Shown one piece after another: positions 32,478 through 42,525 of a stretch of DNA of 64,000 bases (positions are counted from its first letter, which is position 1; the number at the start of each line of letters is the position of its first letter). The position numbers were made by a program, and so were the translations under genes. Below the pieces are notes generated by a model. That model saw nothing but the letters and a program-made list of their open reading frames with translations. It was not told the origin of the DNA and did no database searches. This stretch comes from Haloferax massiliensis (GTDB taxonomy: Archaea > Halobacteriota > Halobacteria > Halobacteriales > Haloferacaceae). The DNA is taken from the NCBI RefSeq assembly GCF_001368915.1, contig NZ_CSTE01000002.1:847130-911129 (forward strand), in the 5' to 3' direction.

Positions 32478-33935
32478 TCAGTCGTCGTCAGACGCGGCAG
32501 CGGCGGGGCCGGGTCGGGTCGTGCCGTTCCCCGAGAAGCCGACGCCCGCGAGGACGAAGGCGAACAGCACGAGCGGCGAGAGGTAGCCGAAGAAGTAGTA
32601 CGGGACGTACTGGAGCGTCGAGACGCCGAGGACGCCCGCCATGTACGCGCCGCCGGCGTGCCACGGGAGAAGCGCGCCGGTCGGCGTCCCGGCGGACTCG
32701 ATGGCCTGCGAGAGGTCCGAACTGTCGAGGCCGAACTCGTCGTAGGTGTCGCGGAGCGTCATGCCGGGGACGACGATGCTCATGTACTGCTGGGCGGTGA
32801 GCGCGTTGGTCACTATCGCCGAGAGGCCGGTCGAGGCGACGAGCAGGCGCGGGCTCCGAATCCCGCGCTGGAGGCGGTGGGCGAGGACCGCGAGCACGCC
32901 GGTCTGTTCGAGCAGGCCGCCGAGCGTCAGCGCCGCGACGACGACGGCGATAGTCCACGCGGAGCCGGAGACGCCGCCCGAGGCGAGCAGGCTGTTGACG
33001 AGTTCGGAGCCGGTCTCCGGCCCGGTGCCGCTCATGAACGTCTGCCACGCCGCGACGAACGACGCGCCCTGCACGAGGACGCTCGTGAACGCGCCGGCGA
33101 ACGCGCCGGCGAGGAGGACGGTCAGCGCGGGGTAGCCCGCCGCGGCGAGGCCGAAGGTGACCGCCAGCGGCAGGAACGCGAGGAGCGTGATGTCGTACGA
33201 GGAGGCGAGCGCGGTCTGAATATCGGCGATTTGGCCGGCCGGAATCGTCCCGGTGATGCCGAGGCTGAGGACGACGAAGCCGACGAGCGAGAGGCCGAAC
33301 GCGACGGCCGTTCCGTTTCGCATCGCGCGGATGTGGTCGTAGAGGTCGGTGTTCGTGACGGCGGCCGCGAGGTTCGTCGTGTCCGAGAGCGGGGACTGCT
33401 TGTCGCCCGCGTACGCGCCGGTGAGAATCGCGCCGGCCGTCATCGGTTCGGGGACGCCGAGCCCCGAGCCGATGCCGATGAAGGCGACGCCGAGGGTTCC
33501 GACCGCGGTCCACGACGAGCCGATGGCGAAGGTGGCGATACCGACGAGAAGCGCCGTCGCGGGCAGGAACACCTGCGGCGACAGCAGGTCGAGACCGTAG
33601 TACATCAGCGTCGGAATCGTCCCCGCGGCGACCCACGTCGAGACGACGCCGTAGATGGTAAACAGGATGAGAATCGCCTGTAGCCCCATCGACAGACTGC
33701 GTTCGATGCCCTCGTAGAGGTCCTCCCAGGTGTAGCCCCAGACGAACCGGCCGAGGAGGCCGACCAGCGCGATACTCCAGACGAGCGGGATGTGCGGGTC
33801 GAGTCCCAGCCACGCCGACCCGAGACCGAGGAAGGCGACGAGTCCGACCACCGGAACGAGCGCCTGTTTGAGCGTCGGGCGCTGCTCCGGGGCGATGTCG
33901 TCGTACGACCGCGGTGTGTACCTATCAGTTCCCAT
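32478..33935 (-). CDS. nhaC: Na+/H+ antiporter, NhaC family
   Basis: 485 aa with about 11-12 helices. NhaC signatures include PEPMTAGAILTGAYAGDKQSPLSDTTNLAAAVTNTDLYDHI (about residues 145-185), with conserved Asp residues in helix regions, and SAIVTNALTAQQYMSIVVPG. These proteins export Na+ in exchange for H+ and support pH and salt homeostasis. The upstream region (33936-34165) is AT-rich with TATA-like ATAAATAACC, giving it its own promoter. Confidence 0.92.
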   Translation of the reverse strand: MGTDRYTPRSYDDIAPEQRPTLKQALVPVVGLVAFLGLGSAWLGLDPHIPLVWSIALVGLLGRFVWGYTWEDLYEGIERSLSMGLQAILILFTIYGVVSTWVAAGTIPTLMYYGLDLLSPQVFLPATALLVGIATFAIGSSWTAVGTLGVAFIGIGSGLGVPEPMTAGAILTGAYAGDKQSPLSDTTNLAAAVTNTDLYDHIRAMRNGTAVAFGLSLVGFVVLSLGITGTIPAGQIADIQTALASSYDITLLAFLPLAVTFGLAAAGYPALTVLLAGAFAGAFTSVLVQGASFVAAWQTFMSGTGPETGSELVNSLLASGGVSGSAWTIAVVVAALTLGGLLEQTGVLAVLAHRLQRGIRSPRLLVASTGLSAIVTNALTAQQYMSIVVPGMTLRDTYDEFGLDSSDLSQAIESAGTPTGALLPWHAGGAYMAGVLGVSTLQYVPYYFFGYLSPLVLFAFVLAGVGFSGNGTTRPGPAAAASDDD

Positions 33936-34165
33936 CGTAGTTCGATAAATAACCTTAGAGCATAAAATTGTGTCGTGTTATAATTCAAGTGCATTGTTAT
34001 GCAATGACGTACTTTCAATTGACAGTCTAATGCACCGCGGTTATTCAATCGGCGAATCGGCCCGCGCGAGCGCCCCCGACGTTCACGTATTCCGACAGGT
34101 CGATATTCCGGAACGTGTCAACGAATAGGGAAACAGCCATACCGGAGGCGCGCCACGGGTCGGGC

Positions 34166-35739
34166 ATGGCCCTCGACGAGTTCTTCTTGTTTCCCCTCGG
34201 GTTGGTCGCCCTCCTCGGTGCGGTCCCGCTCGTCATCCTCTATCTGTTGCGGCCGGAGCCGGTCCGGCGCACCCTCCCGACCTTCCGGTTCCTCGCGGAC
34301 GCGGCGGGGCGAAGCGCCTCGAACCCCATCTTCGACCGCCTGCTTCGGAGCCTGCTTCTCCTCATCCAACTGCTCGCGCTCGTCGCGCTCGTCGGGTCGC
34401 TGGCGACGCCCTACGTGTTGGTCCCCGAGTCGGAGACGGTCCAAGAGACCGTCCTCGTCGTGGACACGAGCGCGAGCATGGGCGTCCGCGACGGCGGCGG
34501 GACGCGATTCGACAGCGCCCTCGCCGCGGCGCGAGACGAGGTCTCCGGCACGACCTCGGTCGTCGCGGCGGGGGCGAACGCGGACGTGGTGCTCCGCCGG
34601 GGGAGCGCGACCGACGCCCGAGCCGCCCTCGACGGCCTGCAGGCGAGCGCGGCCCCCGGCGACCTCCGCTCGGCGATCACCGCCGCCGCCTCCGTCGCCG
34701 GCGAGGACGCCCGCGTCGTCGTCCTGAGCGACTTCGCCGACGACTCGCCGTGGAGCGACGCGGTCCGCGAGGCCCGCGCCCGCGGGCTCGTGGTCGAACT
34801 GCAACAGTTCGCGGGCGGCGGGCAGGGCAACGTCGGCATCGTCGACCGGCGCTTCTCCGGCCCGAACGTCACCGTGACGGTGAAGAACTACGGCGAGTCG
34901 GCCGTCACGCGGACGCTCTCGCTCGCCGGGACCACCCGCGAGGTCCGGCTGGACCCCGACGACGTGGCGACCGCGACGCTCCCGGTCCCCGCGGGCGGCG
35001 GCCGGGTCGCGCTCTCGCCGGGCGACGCCTTCCCGACCGACGACGCGCTGTTCGTCGCGGCCCCCGAGGACGCGTCGGTGGACGTGCTCGTCCTCACGAA
35101 CGACGAGAACCGCTACCTGACGGCCGCGCTGTCGGTCATCCCCGAGGTGTCTCTGACCGTGGACAACCCGCCGACGGCCGTCTCGACGGACTACGACGTG
35201 GTCATCTACAGCAACGTCAACCCCGGTCGCCTGCTCGCGGGCAACGTCGAGGCCGGCCGGGAGATCGTCGCCGACGGCGGCGGCGTGGCGATTCAGGCCC
35301 AAGAGGAGTCGCCGAACTACGGCGACCTGCGCCTCGTCTCGCAGGGGCCCATCGAGACGAACCCGACGGTCGGGACCGTCGAGAGCCACCCGATAACCCG
35401 CGACATCACCTTCCCGCCGCCGACCGAGTACGTCGCGGGCGACCTCCGGGCGGGCCAGTCGCTCGTGAACACGACCGGCGGAACCTCGCTCGTCGCCGTC
35501 GAGCGCCGCGGGGCCGGTCGCGTCCTCTACTACGGCTTCATGGAGGACAGTTCGGCGTTCAAGTACAACTACCAGTACCCCGTGTTCTGGAAGCGCTCGG
35601 TGTTCTACCTCGCCGGGCGCTCGACGCTTTCCGAACTGAACCGCGAGACGGGCGGGTCGCTCGCGGCGGGCGCGAACCAGACCGTCGGGACGCCCGCCGG
35701 CGAGGCGACCGGCCCGGAGGTCCGCCTCGACGACGCCCC
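34166..35739 (+). CDS. BatA-like VWA membrane protein (3' end displaced by a frame break)
   Basis: About 525 residues from MALDEFFLFPLGLVALLGAV. Two N-terminal membrane helices (about 5-27 and 60-83) and the LPTFRFLADAA segment of BatA precede a VWA domain with the MIDAS VVDTSASMG (about residue 106). A beta-rich ectodomain follows, with a GATase-like segment (RVLYYGFMEDSSAFKYNYQYPVFWKR). Codon pattern and protein sense are lost just after GPEVRLDDA at about 35739. The meaningful frame then shifts by +1 and runs on in the next VWA gene. The frame itself stays open by GC bias to 38095, giving Arg/Pro-rich nonsense. Confidence 0.7.
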
Positions 35740-38111
35740 TCGCGTGGACCGTCGAGGCCGCCGGGCGGACGCTCGGCCTCCAGCGCCCGCTGTTCCTCGT
35801 CGCGCTCCCGGTGGCCGCGCTCCTCGCGTGGGCGCTCATCTTCCGCGGGGCCGACGGGACCGCCGGCGGGCGCTCCCGGCGGCTCCTGTTCGCGTCCCGG
35901 CTCCTCGTCGTCCTGTGCTTGGTCGTCGCGGCCGCGGGGCCGTACACCGTCACGACGCGGCAGACCGACGGCGACCCGCAGGTGACGCTCCTCGTCGACG
36001 ACTCCGACAGCGCGGCGGTCACCGAGGACGTGGCGTCGCAGCTCGCGGCGGACATCGAGGACGAGGGCGTCCCCGTCACGACCTCGACGGTCGCCCGCGG
36101 CGACGAGTCGCCCATCGGGGACGCCGTCGCGGCCAACCTCAGACCGGACGGGACGGTTGTCCTCGTCTCCGACGGACAGGTCACTTCGGGGCGGAGCCTC
36201 GCGTCCGCGACGACGCTCGCCCGCGACCTCAACGCGACGGTGAGCGCGGTCGGCGTCGAACCGACCGAGACCGAACAGTACGTCACCGTCAGCGGCCCGT
36301 CGAAGACCAGCGTCGGCGTCGAGAACGCGTTCCTCGCGCAGGTCGACGGGGTCGTCCCCGACGACGTCGAGACCGCGACCGTCGAACTCGCCGTGGAAAT
36401 CGACGGCGAGGAGGTCGCCCGCGAGACGGTCAACACCACCGACGGCATCGAGTTCTCGCGGACGTTCGAGACCACCGGCACCCACCGCGTCACCGCCCGC
36501 ATCGACAGCGACGACCGCTTCGAGACGAACGACGTGTTCCGCAAGACGGTCCGCGTGGTCGAGCCGCCGCGGGTGCTGTACGTCTCCCGCGGCGACTATC
36601 CGTTCCGCGGCTACCTCTCGCAGCTGTACGACGTGGAGACCGCCGAGGCCGTCCCCGCGGACCTCTCGTCGTACCACGCCGTCGTCCTACAGGACGTGCG
36701 CGCCGAGGACGTGGGCAACACCGAGTCGCTCCAGCGGTTCGTCATCGACGGCGGGGGCCTGTTGACCGTCGGCGGGCGCAACTCGTTCGAAAACGGCGGC
36801 TACGACGGGTCGAGCCTCGCGTCGATGCTCCCGGTCACGACCGGCGAGGGCGCGTCCCAACAGACGAACCTCGTCTTCGCCATCGACGTCTCCGGCAGCG
36901 CGGAAAGCGGCATGCGCGTCCAGAAGTCGGTCGCGCTCGACGCGCTCGACCAGCTCGGCGACGAGAACCGGGTCGGCATCGTCGGCTTCAACTACCGCGC
37001 CTACGACGTCGCGCCGCTCCGCCCGCTCGGGCCGAACCGCGAGTCGACCGCCGACCTCATCCGCCGCCTCCAGTCCGGCGGCGCGACCGACATCGCGGTC
37101 GGTCTCGACGGCGCGGCCCAGCAGCTCGGCGACAGGCGCGGGACGATTATCCTCATCAGCGACGGTCACGACCGGTTCCAAGACGCCGCGACGCTCGCGG
37201 ACCAACTCGGCCGCGACGGAGTCAGCGTCATCACCATCGGAACCGGGCCGAGCCCGAACGAACGGACGCTCCGGGCCATCGCGCGGGCGTCCGGCGGGAA
37301 CTACCTCAGGGCCGACGAGACCGACCGGCTCCGCATCCTCTTCGGCGGGTCGAACCGCCAGTACGCGGGCGACGGCCTCACGGTCGTCGACCAGAACGAC
37401 TTCGTCACCGCCGGGGTGGAACTGACCGCCAACCCCGGCAGCGTCAACGACGTGTCGGTCAGGAGCGGCGCGAACTTCCTCGTCGCGGCCGACGACGGCA
37501 CGCCCGCGGTCGCCTCGTGGCGCTACGGCCTCGGCCGCGTCGCCACCGTCACCGCCTACGCGGGCGACGGCACGCTCGACGGCCTGCTCCAGCGCCCCGA
37601 CTCGCTCCTGCTCACGAAGACCACGAACTACGTCATCGGCGACCCCGAGCGGAAGGCGTCCGGCGTCGCCGAGGCGTCGGACACCCGGGTCGGCGAGCCG
37701 ACGACCGTCGTCTACCGCGGCGGCGAGCGCCCGCGGGGCGTCGAGGAACTGTCCTTCTCGGCGGTCGATACCGGCGTCTACGAGGCGACCGTCGTCCCCA
37801 CCGAGACGGGCTACCGAGACGTGCTCGACACCGCCTTCGCGGTGAACTACCCCGTCGAGTACGCCGGGTTCGGCCGGTCGGCCGCGCTCGAAGCCGCCGT
37901 CTCCGACAGCGGCGGGACGATGTACGGCCCCAACGACGCGGCCGAAATCGCCGCGTCCGCCCGCGACAACGCCGCCGGCGTCCAACCCGTGCGCGACGAC
38001 TGGGCGGCCGCGTTCGTCGCCGCCGCGTTCCTCCTCTACCTCGCGGAGGTGCTCGTCCGGCGTCTTCAAGTGTATCGGGGTCGAACGCAAAGTGAAGGTG
38101 GTCTGATATGA
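35740..38111 (+). CDS. Second VWA-domain membrane protein
   Basis: The sensible frame starts at about LAWTVEAAGRTLGLQRPLFL with no ATG/GTG before a GTG at 35811 that lies inside the first membrane helix. It then has a second helix (LLVVLCLVVAAAGPYTV), a VWA-like fold with LLVDDSDSAAVT, CARDB-like beta repeats, a second VWA (VFAIDVSGSAESGM) with a full MIDAS DxSxS, a GATase-like RVATVTAYAGDG region and a C-terminal helix (FVAAAFLLYLAEVLVRRL). It ends GLI with an ATGA overlap to the next gene. With the first gene, it is part of a MoxR/VWA operon. Confidence 0.75.
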
Positions 38112-38731
38112 GCGCCCTTGGTCGGTCCCTCAACGTCGGTCTCGTCGTCATCGTCGTCCTCCTCACCGCCGGAACCGTCGGCGCGACGATGTTCTACCAG
38201 TACTCGGTCGACTCGCTCGACGAGCAAAACGAGCAGTTGCGCGAGCGAAACGCGGCGCTCGAAGAGGACCTTTCGCAAACCCGACAGAACCTGTCGGCGA
38301 CGCGGACGGAGCTACGGGAGCTGAACGACAGCCTCGAACGCACCCGCGGCGACGTCTCGCAGGTCTCCGACAGCCTCGAAGACACGGAGTCGCAGCTGTC
38401 GTCGACGCAGGGCGAACTGTCGTCGACGCGGGGCGAGCTTCAGGAGACGGAAAACAGCCTCGAAGACGCCCGGAGCCGAATCAGCGACCTCACGGCGACG
38501 CTCGACGACCTCGAAGAACAGCGCAACCGCCTCGAAAACCAGATAGACGACCTCGAAACGGACAACGAGGAGCTCGAAGCGACGAACGACCGACTGGAGG
38601 ACCGCATCGGGTCGCTTCGGTCCGACGTCTCCCGCCTCGAAGACCGGGTCAGCGAACTCGAAGCGGAACTCCAGCAGGCCTGTTCCGGCTACCAAGCGGG
38701 CAACGAACCGGCGGTGTGTAGCGATGTCTGA
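38108..38731 (+). CDS. Membrane-anchored coiled-coil protein
   Basis: 207 aa. One N-terminal membrane helix (VGLVVIVVLLTAGTVGATMF) is followed by about 150 residues of heptad-rich coiled coil (ENSLEDARSRISDLTATLDD and similar), ending with a two-Cys tail (QQACSGYQAGNEPAVCSDV). The rod probably faces outside the membrane with the VWA ectodomains. It overlaps the VWA gene by 4 bp and the next small gene by 8 bp. A structural or tethering role in the MoxR/VWA complex is inference. Confidence 0.85.
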   Translation: MSALGRSLNVGLVVIVVLLTAGTVGATMFYQYSVDSLDEQNEQLRERNAALEEDLSQTRQNLSATRTELRELNDSLERTRGDVSQVSDSLEDTESQLSSTQGELSSTRGELQETENSLEDARSRISDLTATLDDLEEQRNRLENQIDDLETDNEELEATNDRLEDRIGSLRSDVSRLEDRVSELEAELQQACSGYQAGNEPAVCSDV

Positions 38732-38970
38732 AACGACCCCCGACGACGCCGACGTCGACGCCGATGTCGATGACGCCGACGCCGCCGCCAACGAGGCGGG
38801 TTCGCCCGACGACGCGGGACCCGCTCGCCGCGGCCTACGACTCGACCGGCTACGGCGGCGACGGCGCCGTCGAGAGCCAGCGCGCCGGCTACCTCGCCGA
38901 CGACACGCTCGAAGAGGCCGACCTGATTCGCGACTACAGCTTAGAGATACGAGAGAACGAAGATGAGTGA
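38724..38970 (+). pseudogene. Small acidic protein of the MoxR/VWA operon, frame broken
   Basis: Reading starts as SETTPDDADVDADVDDADAA in one frame. From about 38818 the sensible sequence is in the +1 frame: DPLAAAYDSTGYGGDGAVESQRAGYL then DDTLEEADLIRDYSLEIREN to a TGA at 38970. Removing one G from the GGG at 38816-38818 restores a continuous 81-residue protein (DDADPLAAAYDS). Start and stop both show 8-bp overlaps with their neighbours, as expected for an intact coupled gene. It is either a real frameshift or a sequencing error. Confidence 0.6.
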
Positions 38971-39979
38971 CAACCCAGACCGGCCCGGAGACGACGGACA
39001 GCAGACCGCAGTTGACGGCGAGGCCGCGGTCCCGACAGACGACGACCTCAGCATCGAGGAGCTCCAAGCGAGCGTCGGCGCGGTCAGAGACGAAGTCGGA
39101 AAGCGCATCATCGGCCAGCACGACGTGGTCGAGCGACTCCTCGTCTGCGTCCTCTGCGACGGCAACGCGCTCCTCGAATCGAACCCCGGACTGGGGAAGA
39201 CGACGCTCGTGCGCGCCCTCTCGGACGCGACGGACCTGGGGTTCTCGCGCGTGCAGAACACGCCCGACCTGATGCCCTCGGACATCACCGGCACCGAAAT
39301 CATCCGCGAGACGCCGGAGGGCCGGGACTTCGTGTTCGAGCGCGGCCCCATCTTCGCCAACGTCGTCCTCGCCGACGAGATAAACCGGGCGACGCCGAAG
39401 ACGCAGGCCGCGCTCCTCGAAGCCATGCAGGAAAAGCAGGTGACCGCCGCGGGCGAGACCTACGAGCTTCCGGACCCGTTTTTCGTCCTCGCCACGCAGA
39501 ACCCCATCGACCAGGGCGGAACCTACCCGCTCCCGGAGGCGCAGACCGACCGCTTCCTGATGAAGATTCTCGTCGGCTACCCCGAGTTCGACGAGGAGCG
39601 GACCATCGTCAAGCAGTACGCCGAGGGCGCGGCGTCGCCCGAGGTCGAGCGCGTCCTGCCGCGGACGCACCTGCTCGCGGCCCAGCGGTTGGTCCGGCAG
39701 GTTCCCATCTCCGACGACATCCGCGACCGGACCATCGAACTGGTCCGCCGGACCCGCGAGGACGAGCAGGTCGAGTTCGGCGCGAGCCCCCGCGCGAGCA
39801 TGGCGCTCGTCCTCGCCGCGAAGGCGCGGGCGTTCGTCCACGGGCGCACCCACGTCTCGTGGGAGGACGTCGTCGAGATGGCCCCGCCGGTCATCAGACA
39901 CCGCGTCATCCTCGACTTCCGGGCGGAGCGCGAGGGGCTGTCGCCCGACGACGTGATTCAACGGCTGTTGAACGAGTGA
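38963..39979 (+). CDS. MoxR-family AAA+ ATPase
   Basis: 338 aa. Walker A is ESNPGLGKTTLV (about residues 74-85), Walker B is VVLADEINRATPKTQAALLEAMQE, sensor 1 is VLATQNPIDQGGTYPLPEAQTDRF, and the C-terminal lid (SPRASMALVLAAKARAF) is typical of MoxR. MoxR ATPases act as chaperones that assemble or activate complexes with VWA proteins. It is followed 7 bp later by a DUF58 protein and preceded by two VWA proteins, the classic MoxR-DUF58-VWA arrangement. Confidence 0.95.
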   Translation: MSDNPDRPGDDGQQTAVDGEAAVPTDDDLSIEELQASVGAVRDEVGKRIIGQHDVVERLLVCVLCDGNALLESNPGLGKTTLVRALSDATDLGFSRVQNTPDLMPSDITGTEIIRETPEGRDFVFERGPIFANVVLADEINRATPKTQAALLEAMQEKQVTAAGETYELPDPFFVLATQNPIDQGGTYPLPEAQTDRFLMKILVGYPEFDEERTIVKQYAEGAASPEVERVLPRTHLLAAQRLVRQVPISDDIRDRTIELVRRTREDEQVEFGASPRASMALVLAAKARAFVHGRTHVSWEDVVEMAPPVIRHRVILDFRAEREGLSPDDVIQRLLNE

Positions 39980-39986
39980 CCGACGG

Positions 39987-40877
39987 ATGATAGACCCCGG
40001 CTTCCTCGACGAACTCGACCGCTTCGACACCTCGCTGAAGCGCGTCTCGAACGCCCGACGGCAGGGCGAACAGGAGTCGCCGGACGTGGGCGAGGGGCTC
40101 ACGTTCAGCGACCACCGCCGGTACGCCGCCGGCGACGACCCGCGGCTCATCGACTGGAAGGTGTACGCCCGGACCGAGGAGCTGTTCATAAAGCGGTTCG
40201 AGGCCGAGCGGAACCTGACGGTCCACGTCCTCCTCGACGCCTCGGCGTCGATGGACTTCGGCGAGGCCGACGCGAACAAGTTCGAGTACGGCGCGAAGCT
40301 CGGTCTCGGCTTCTGCCACCTGACGGCCGAGGAGAACAACGACTTCCGGTTTTCGCTCCTCGGCGATTTGCCCGACCGCATCGACACCGACGCGTCGAGC
40401 CGCGGCGAGGTGCTCCGGCTCGTCGAGCACCTCAACGAGACGACGCCCGGCGGCGACGGCGACATCACGGCGGCGCTCTCGACCTACGCCGAGAGCATCC
40501 ACTCGCGGTCGCTCGTGGTCGTCGTGAGCGACCTGCTTTTCGACCCCGACGACGTGGCCGCCGGCCTCGCAGCGCTCGCGCGGAACGACGTGCTCGTCGC
40601 GCAGGTGCTCACCTCCGAGGAACTCGGCCCCGAGGCGACGGGCGACGCCATCTTCGAGGACCCCGAGTCCGAGGCGACCCGCCGGACCTACTTCGGCGGG
40701 TCGGCGGCCCGACAGTACACCGACCGACTCCAATCGCATCTCGCGGCGGTCGACGAGCGGTGTCAGGCGCTCGGCATCGAGCGCGAACTCGTCGACACCG
40801 GCGCGGACTTCTTCGACACGTTCGCCGACCTCTGGCTCGGCGCGCGGCTCGGCGGCGAGCGGCGCGGTGGCGGCTGA
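39987..40877 (+). CDS. DUF58 domain protein (VWA-like MoxR partner)
   Basis: 296 aa starting MIDPGFLDELDRFDTSLKR. The DUF58 hallmark is YAAGDDPRLIDWKVYARTEELFIKRFEAERNLTVHVLLDASASMDFG, where DASASM is a MIDAS-like metal site (about residue 80). It has no membrane helix and is predicted cytosolic, presumably bridging MoxR and the membrane VWA proteins. Last gene of the operon. Confidence 0.93.
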   Translation: MIDPGFLDELDRFDTSLKRVSNARRQGEQESPDVGEGLTFSDHRRYAAGDDPRLIDWKVYARTEELFIKRFEAERNLTVHVLLDASASMDFGEADANKFEYGAKLGLGFCHLTAEENNDFRFSLLGDLPDRIDTDASSRGEVLRLVEHLNETTPGGDGDITAALSTYAESIHSRSLVVVVSDLLFDPDDVAAGLAALARNDVLVAQVLTSEELGPEATGDAIFEDPESEATRRTYFGGSAARQYTDRLQSHLAAVDERCQALGIERELVDTGADFFDTFADLWLGARLGGERRGGG

Positions 40878-40943
40878 CCGGCGTCTCGGACCAACGTCGC
40901 CGCGGACCGCGGGCTTTTCACGAATCACCCCCCATTGACCGGT

Positions 40944-42182
40944 GTGACGGAGACACAGGAGCGCCGCGTGGTCGGCCTCGTCGCCGGCTCGCACGTCGTC
41001 AACCACGCGTATCTGGTCGCGCTCGCGCCCGTTATCGGCCTCGTCGCCGACGACTTCGGCGTGAGTATCGCCGCCGTCGGCCTCGCCATCGGCGTCCAAG
41101 GCGGCGTCGTGACGCTCCTGCAACTCCCCTTCGGCTACCTCTCGGACGCGCGGAGTCGGACGCTCGTCCTCGCAATCTCGCTCGTCGCCGGCGCGGCGGG
41201 CATCGTCGCCACCGCGCTCGCGCCCTCGTATTCGTGGCTCCTCGCCTCGCAGGCGCTTCTCGGCGTCGGCATCGCGGGCCACCACCCCGCCCACTACCCG
41301 CTTTTGGCGACCGCCTCCTCGGAGACGAACCGCGGGCGGGCGTACTCGCTGCACGCCCTCGGCGGGTCGCTGGGCTTCGCCGTCTCGTACGCCATCGCCG
41401 CCGGCGTCGGCGCGCTCGGCCTCGGCTGGCGCTGGACCGTCGCGGGAATCGCCGTCTTCGGCGCGGCGTTCGCGCTCGTCGCGCTCCCGGTCGCCCGCGG
41501 CTTCCCCGAGCGAATCCGGAAGCCGGCGGCGGAGGACCGCCCGTCGTCGCGCCCCACGCTCGCGGGGATTCGGCGGGGCGCGTCGGAACTCCTCTCGTCG
41601 TCGGGGCTGCTGGGCCTCACGGTCCTCTCGTTTCTCACCTCGGCGGCCGCGTGGTGCATCCGGACGTACGCGCCGCAGCTGCTCACCGCCGGCTACGGCC
41701 TCGCGCCGGGGACGGCGAACCTCCTCGTCTCGGCGATGCTCGTCGTCGGCGCGGGGACGATTCTCGTCGGCGGCGCGCTCACCGACCGGGTCGGCCCCGG
41801 CACCGTCGCCCTCGGCGGCTACGCCGCGCTCGCGGGGCTGGCGACGCTCCTTGCGAGCGGGTCGCTCCCGCTCGCGCTCGTCGTGTTGATTCTCCCGCTG
41901 AGCGGAACCATCAGCGTCTCTCGCCCCGCGCGCTCGACGCTCGCCGACCGCCTCTCCGAGCGCGCCGACCTCGGGAAGAACTTCGCCGTCGTCACCGTCG
42001 GCATCTCGCTCGGCGGGGCCGTCGCGCCCCCGGCGTTCGGGGCGCTCATCGAACTCGCGGGCGTCCGCGTCACCTTCGGCGTCGTCGCCGTCCTCGGCCT
42101 GCTCTCGGTCGGGCTGACGCGGTGGCTCCTCGGGCGAGTCGACGGGTCGGCGCGGCGGCCGCAGACGGCCCCGAGCGACTGA
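40944..42182 (+). CDS. Major facilitator superfamily transporter
   Basis: 412 aa from a GTG at 40944 (VTETQERR). About 12 helices are present. Helix 1 has AGSHVVNHAYLVALAPVIGLVADDFGVS and a loop motif after helix 2 reads FGYLSDARSRTLVL. HHPAHYPLLATASSETNRGRAYSLHALGGSLG is characteristic of the Fsr/fosmidomycin-resistance-like MFS group. Likely an exporter; substrate unknown. Transcribed after the MoxR operon with a 66-bp gap. Confidence 0.88.
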   Translation: MTETQERRVVGLVAGSHVVNHAYLVALAPVIGLVADDFGVSIAAVGLAIGVQGGVVTLLQLPFGYLSDARSRTLVLAISLVAGAAGIVATALAPSYSWLLASQALLGVGIAGHHPAHYPLLATASSETNRGRAYSLHALGGSLGFAVSYAIAAGVGALGLGWRWTVAGIAVFGAAFALVALPVARGFPERIRKPAAEDRPSSRPTLAGIRRGASELLSSSGLLGLTVLSFLTSAAAWCIRTYAPQLLTAGYGLAPGTANLLVSAMLVVGAGTILVGGALTDRVGPGTVALGGYAALAGLATLLASGSLPLALVVLILPLSGTISVSRPARSTLADRLSERADLGKNFAVVTVGISLGGAVAPPAFGALIELAGVRVTFGVVAVLGLLSVGLTRWLLGRVDGSARRPQTAPSD

Positions 42183-42223
42183 CGGCGGCGCGTTCGTGCT
42201 CGGTTACTCGCCGCTCCTCGCGT

Positions 42224-42376
42224 TCAGTACTCGTCTTCTCGACCCACGAGCACCCCGAGCGCGATGCCGACGGCCGCGCCGAACCCGGCACCGAACGGCC
42301 CCAGAAACGCGAACCCCGCGCCGCCGAAGACGAGCGCCGGAACGAACACCGCAATCGGCGAGACAGCAGCGGACAT
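42224..42376 (-). CDS. Small glycine-rich membrane protein, 50 aa
   Basis: MSAAVSPIAVFVPALVFGG begins two short hydrophobic stretches rich in Gly/Ala (GFAFLGPFGAGFGAAVGIALGVLVG), ending REDEY. Glycine-zipper-like repeats are visible. It could span the membrane as a hairpin. An upstream extension to 104 aa is unlikely. Function unknown. Confidence 0.5.
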   Translation of the reverse strand: MSAAVSPIAVFVPALVFGGAGFAFLGPFGAGFGAAVGIALGVLVGREDEY

Positions 42377-42525
42377 ACCCCACGATTCCGTCCCCACGGT
42401 GATAGTTCCGTTGACACTTCGCGGTCGCGAGAGACTGAATCCCGATTCCCTTCTCCGGCGACGTTCGTGATGCCAAGAACCCATAACTAAGCCGCTGTCG
42501 GCCGTCTCTCCGAACGGTGGTGGAA

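Noticed and set aside
34166..38095. Single 1300-residue protein in the frame of the first VWA gene
   Set aside because: After about residue 525 this frame is Arg/Pro-rich nonsense, while the +1 frame carries clear VWA domains.
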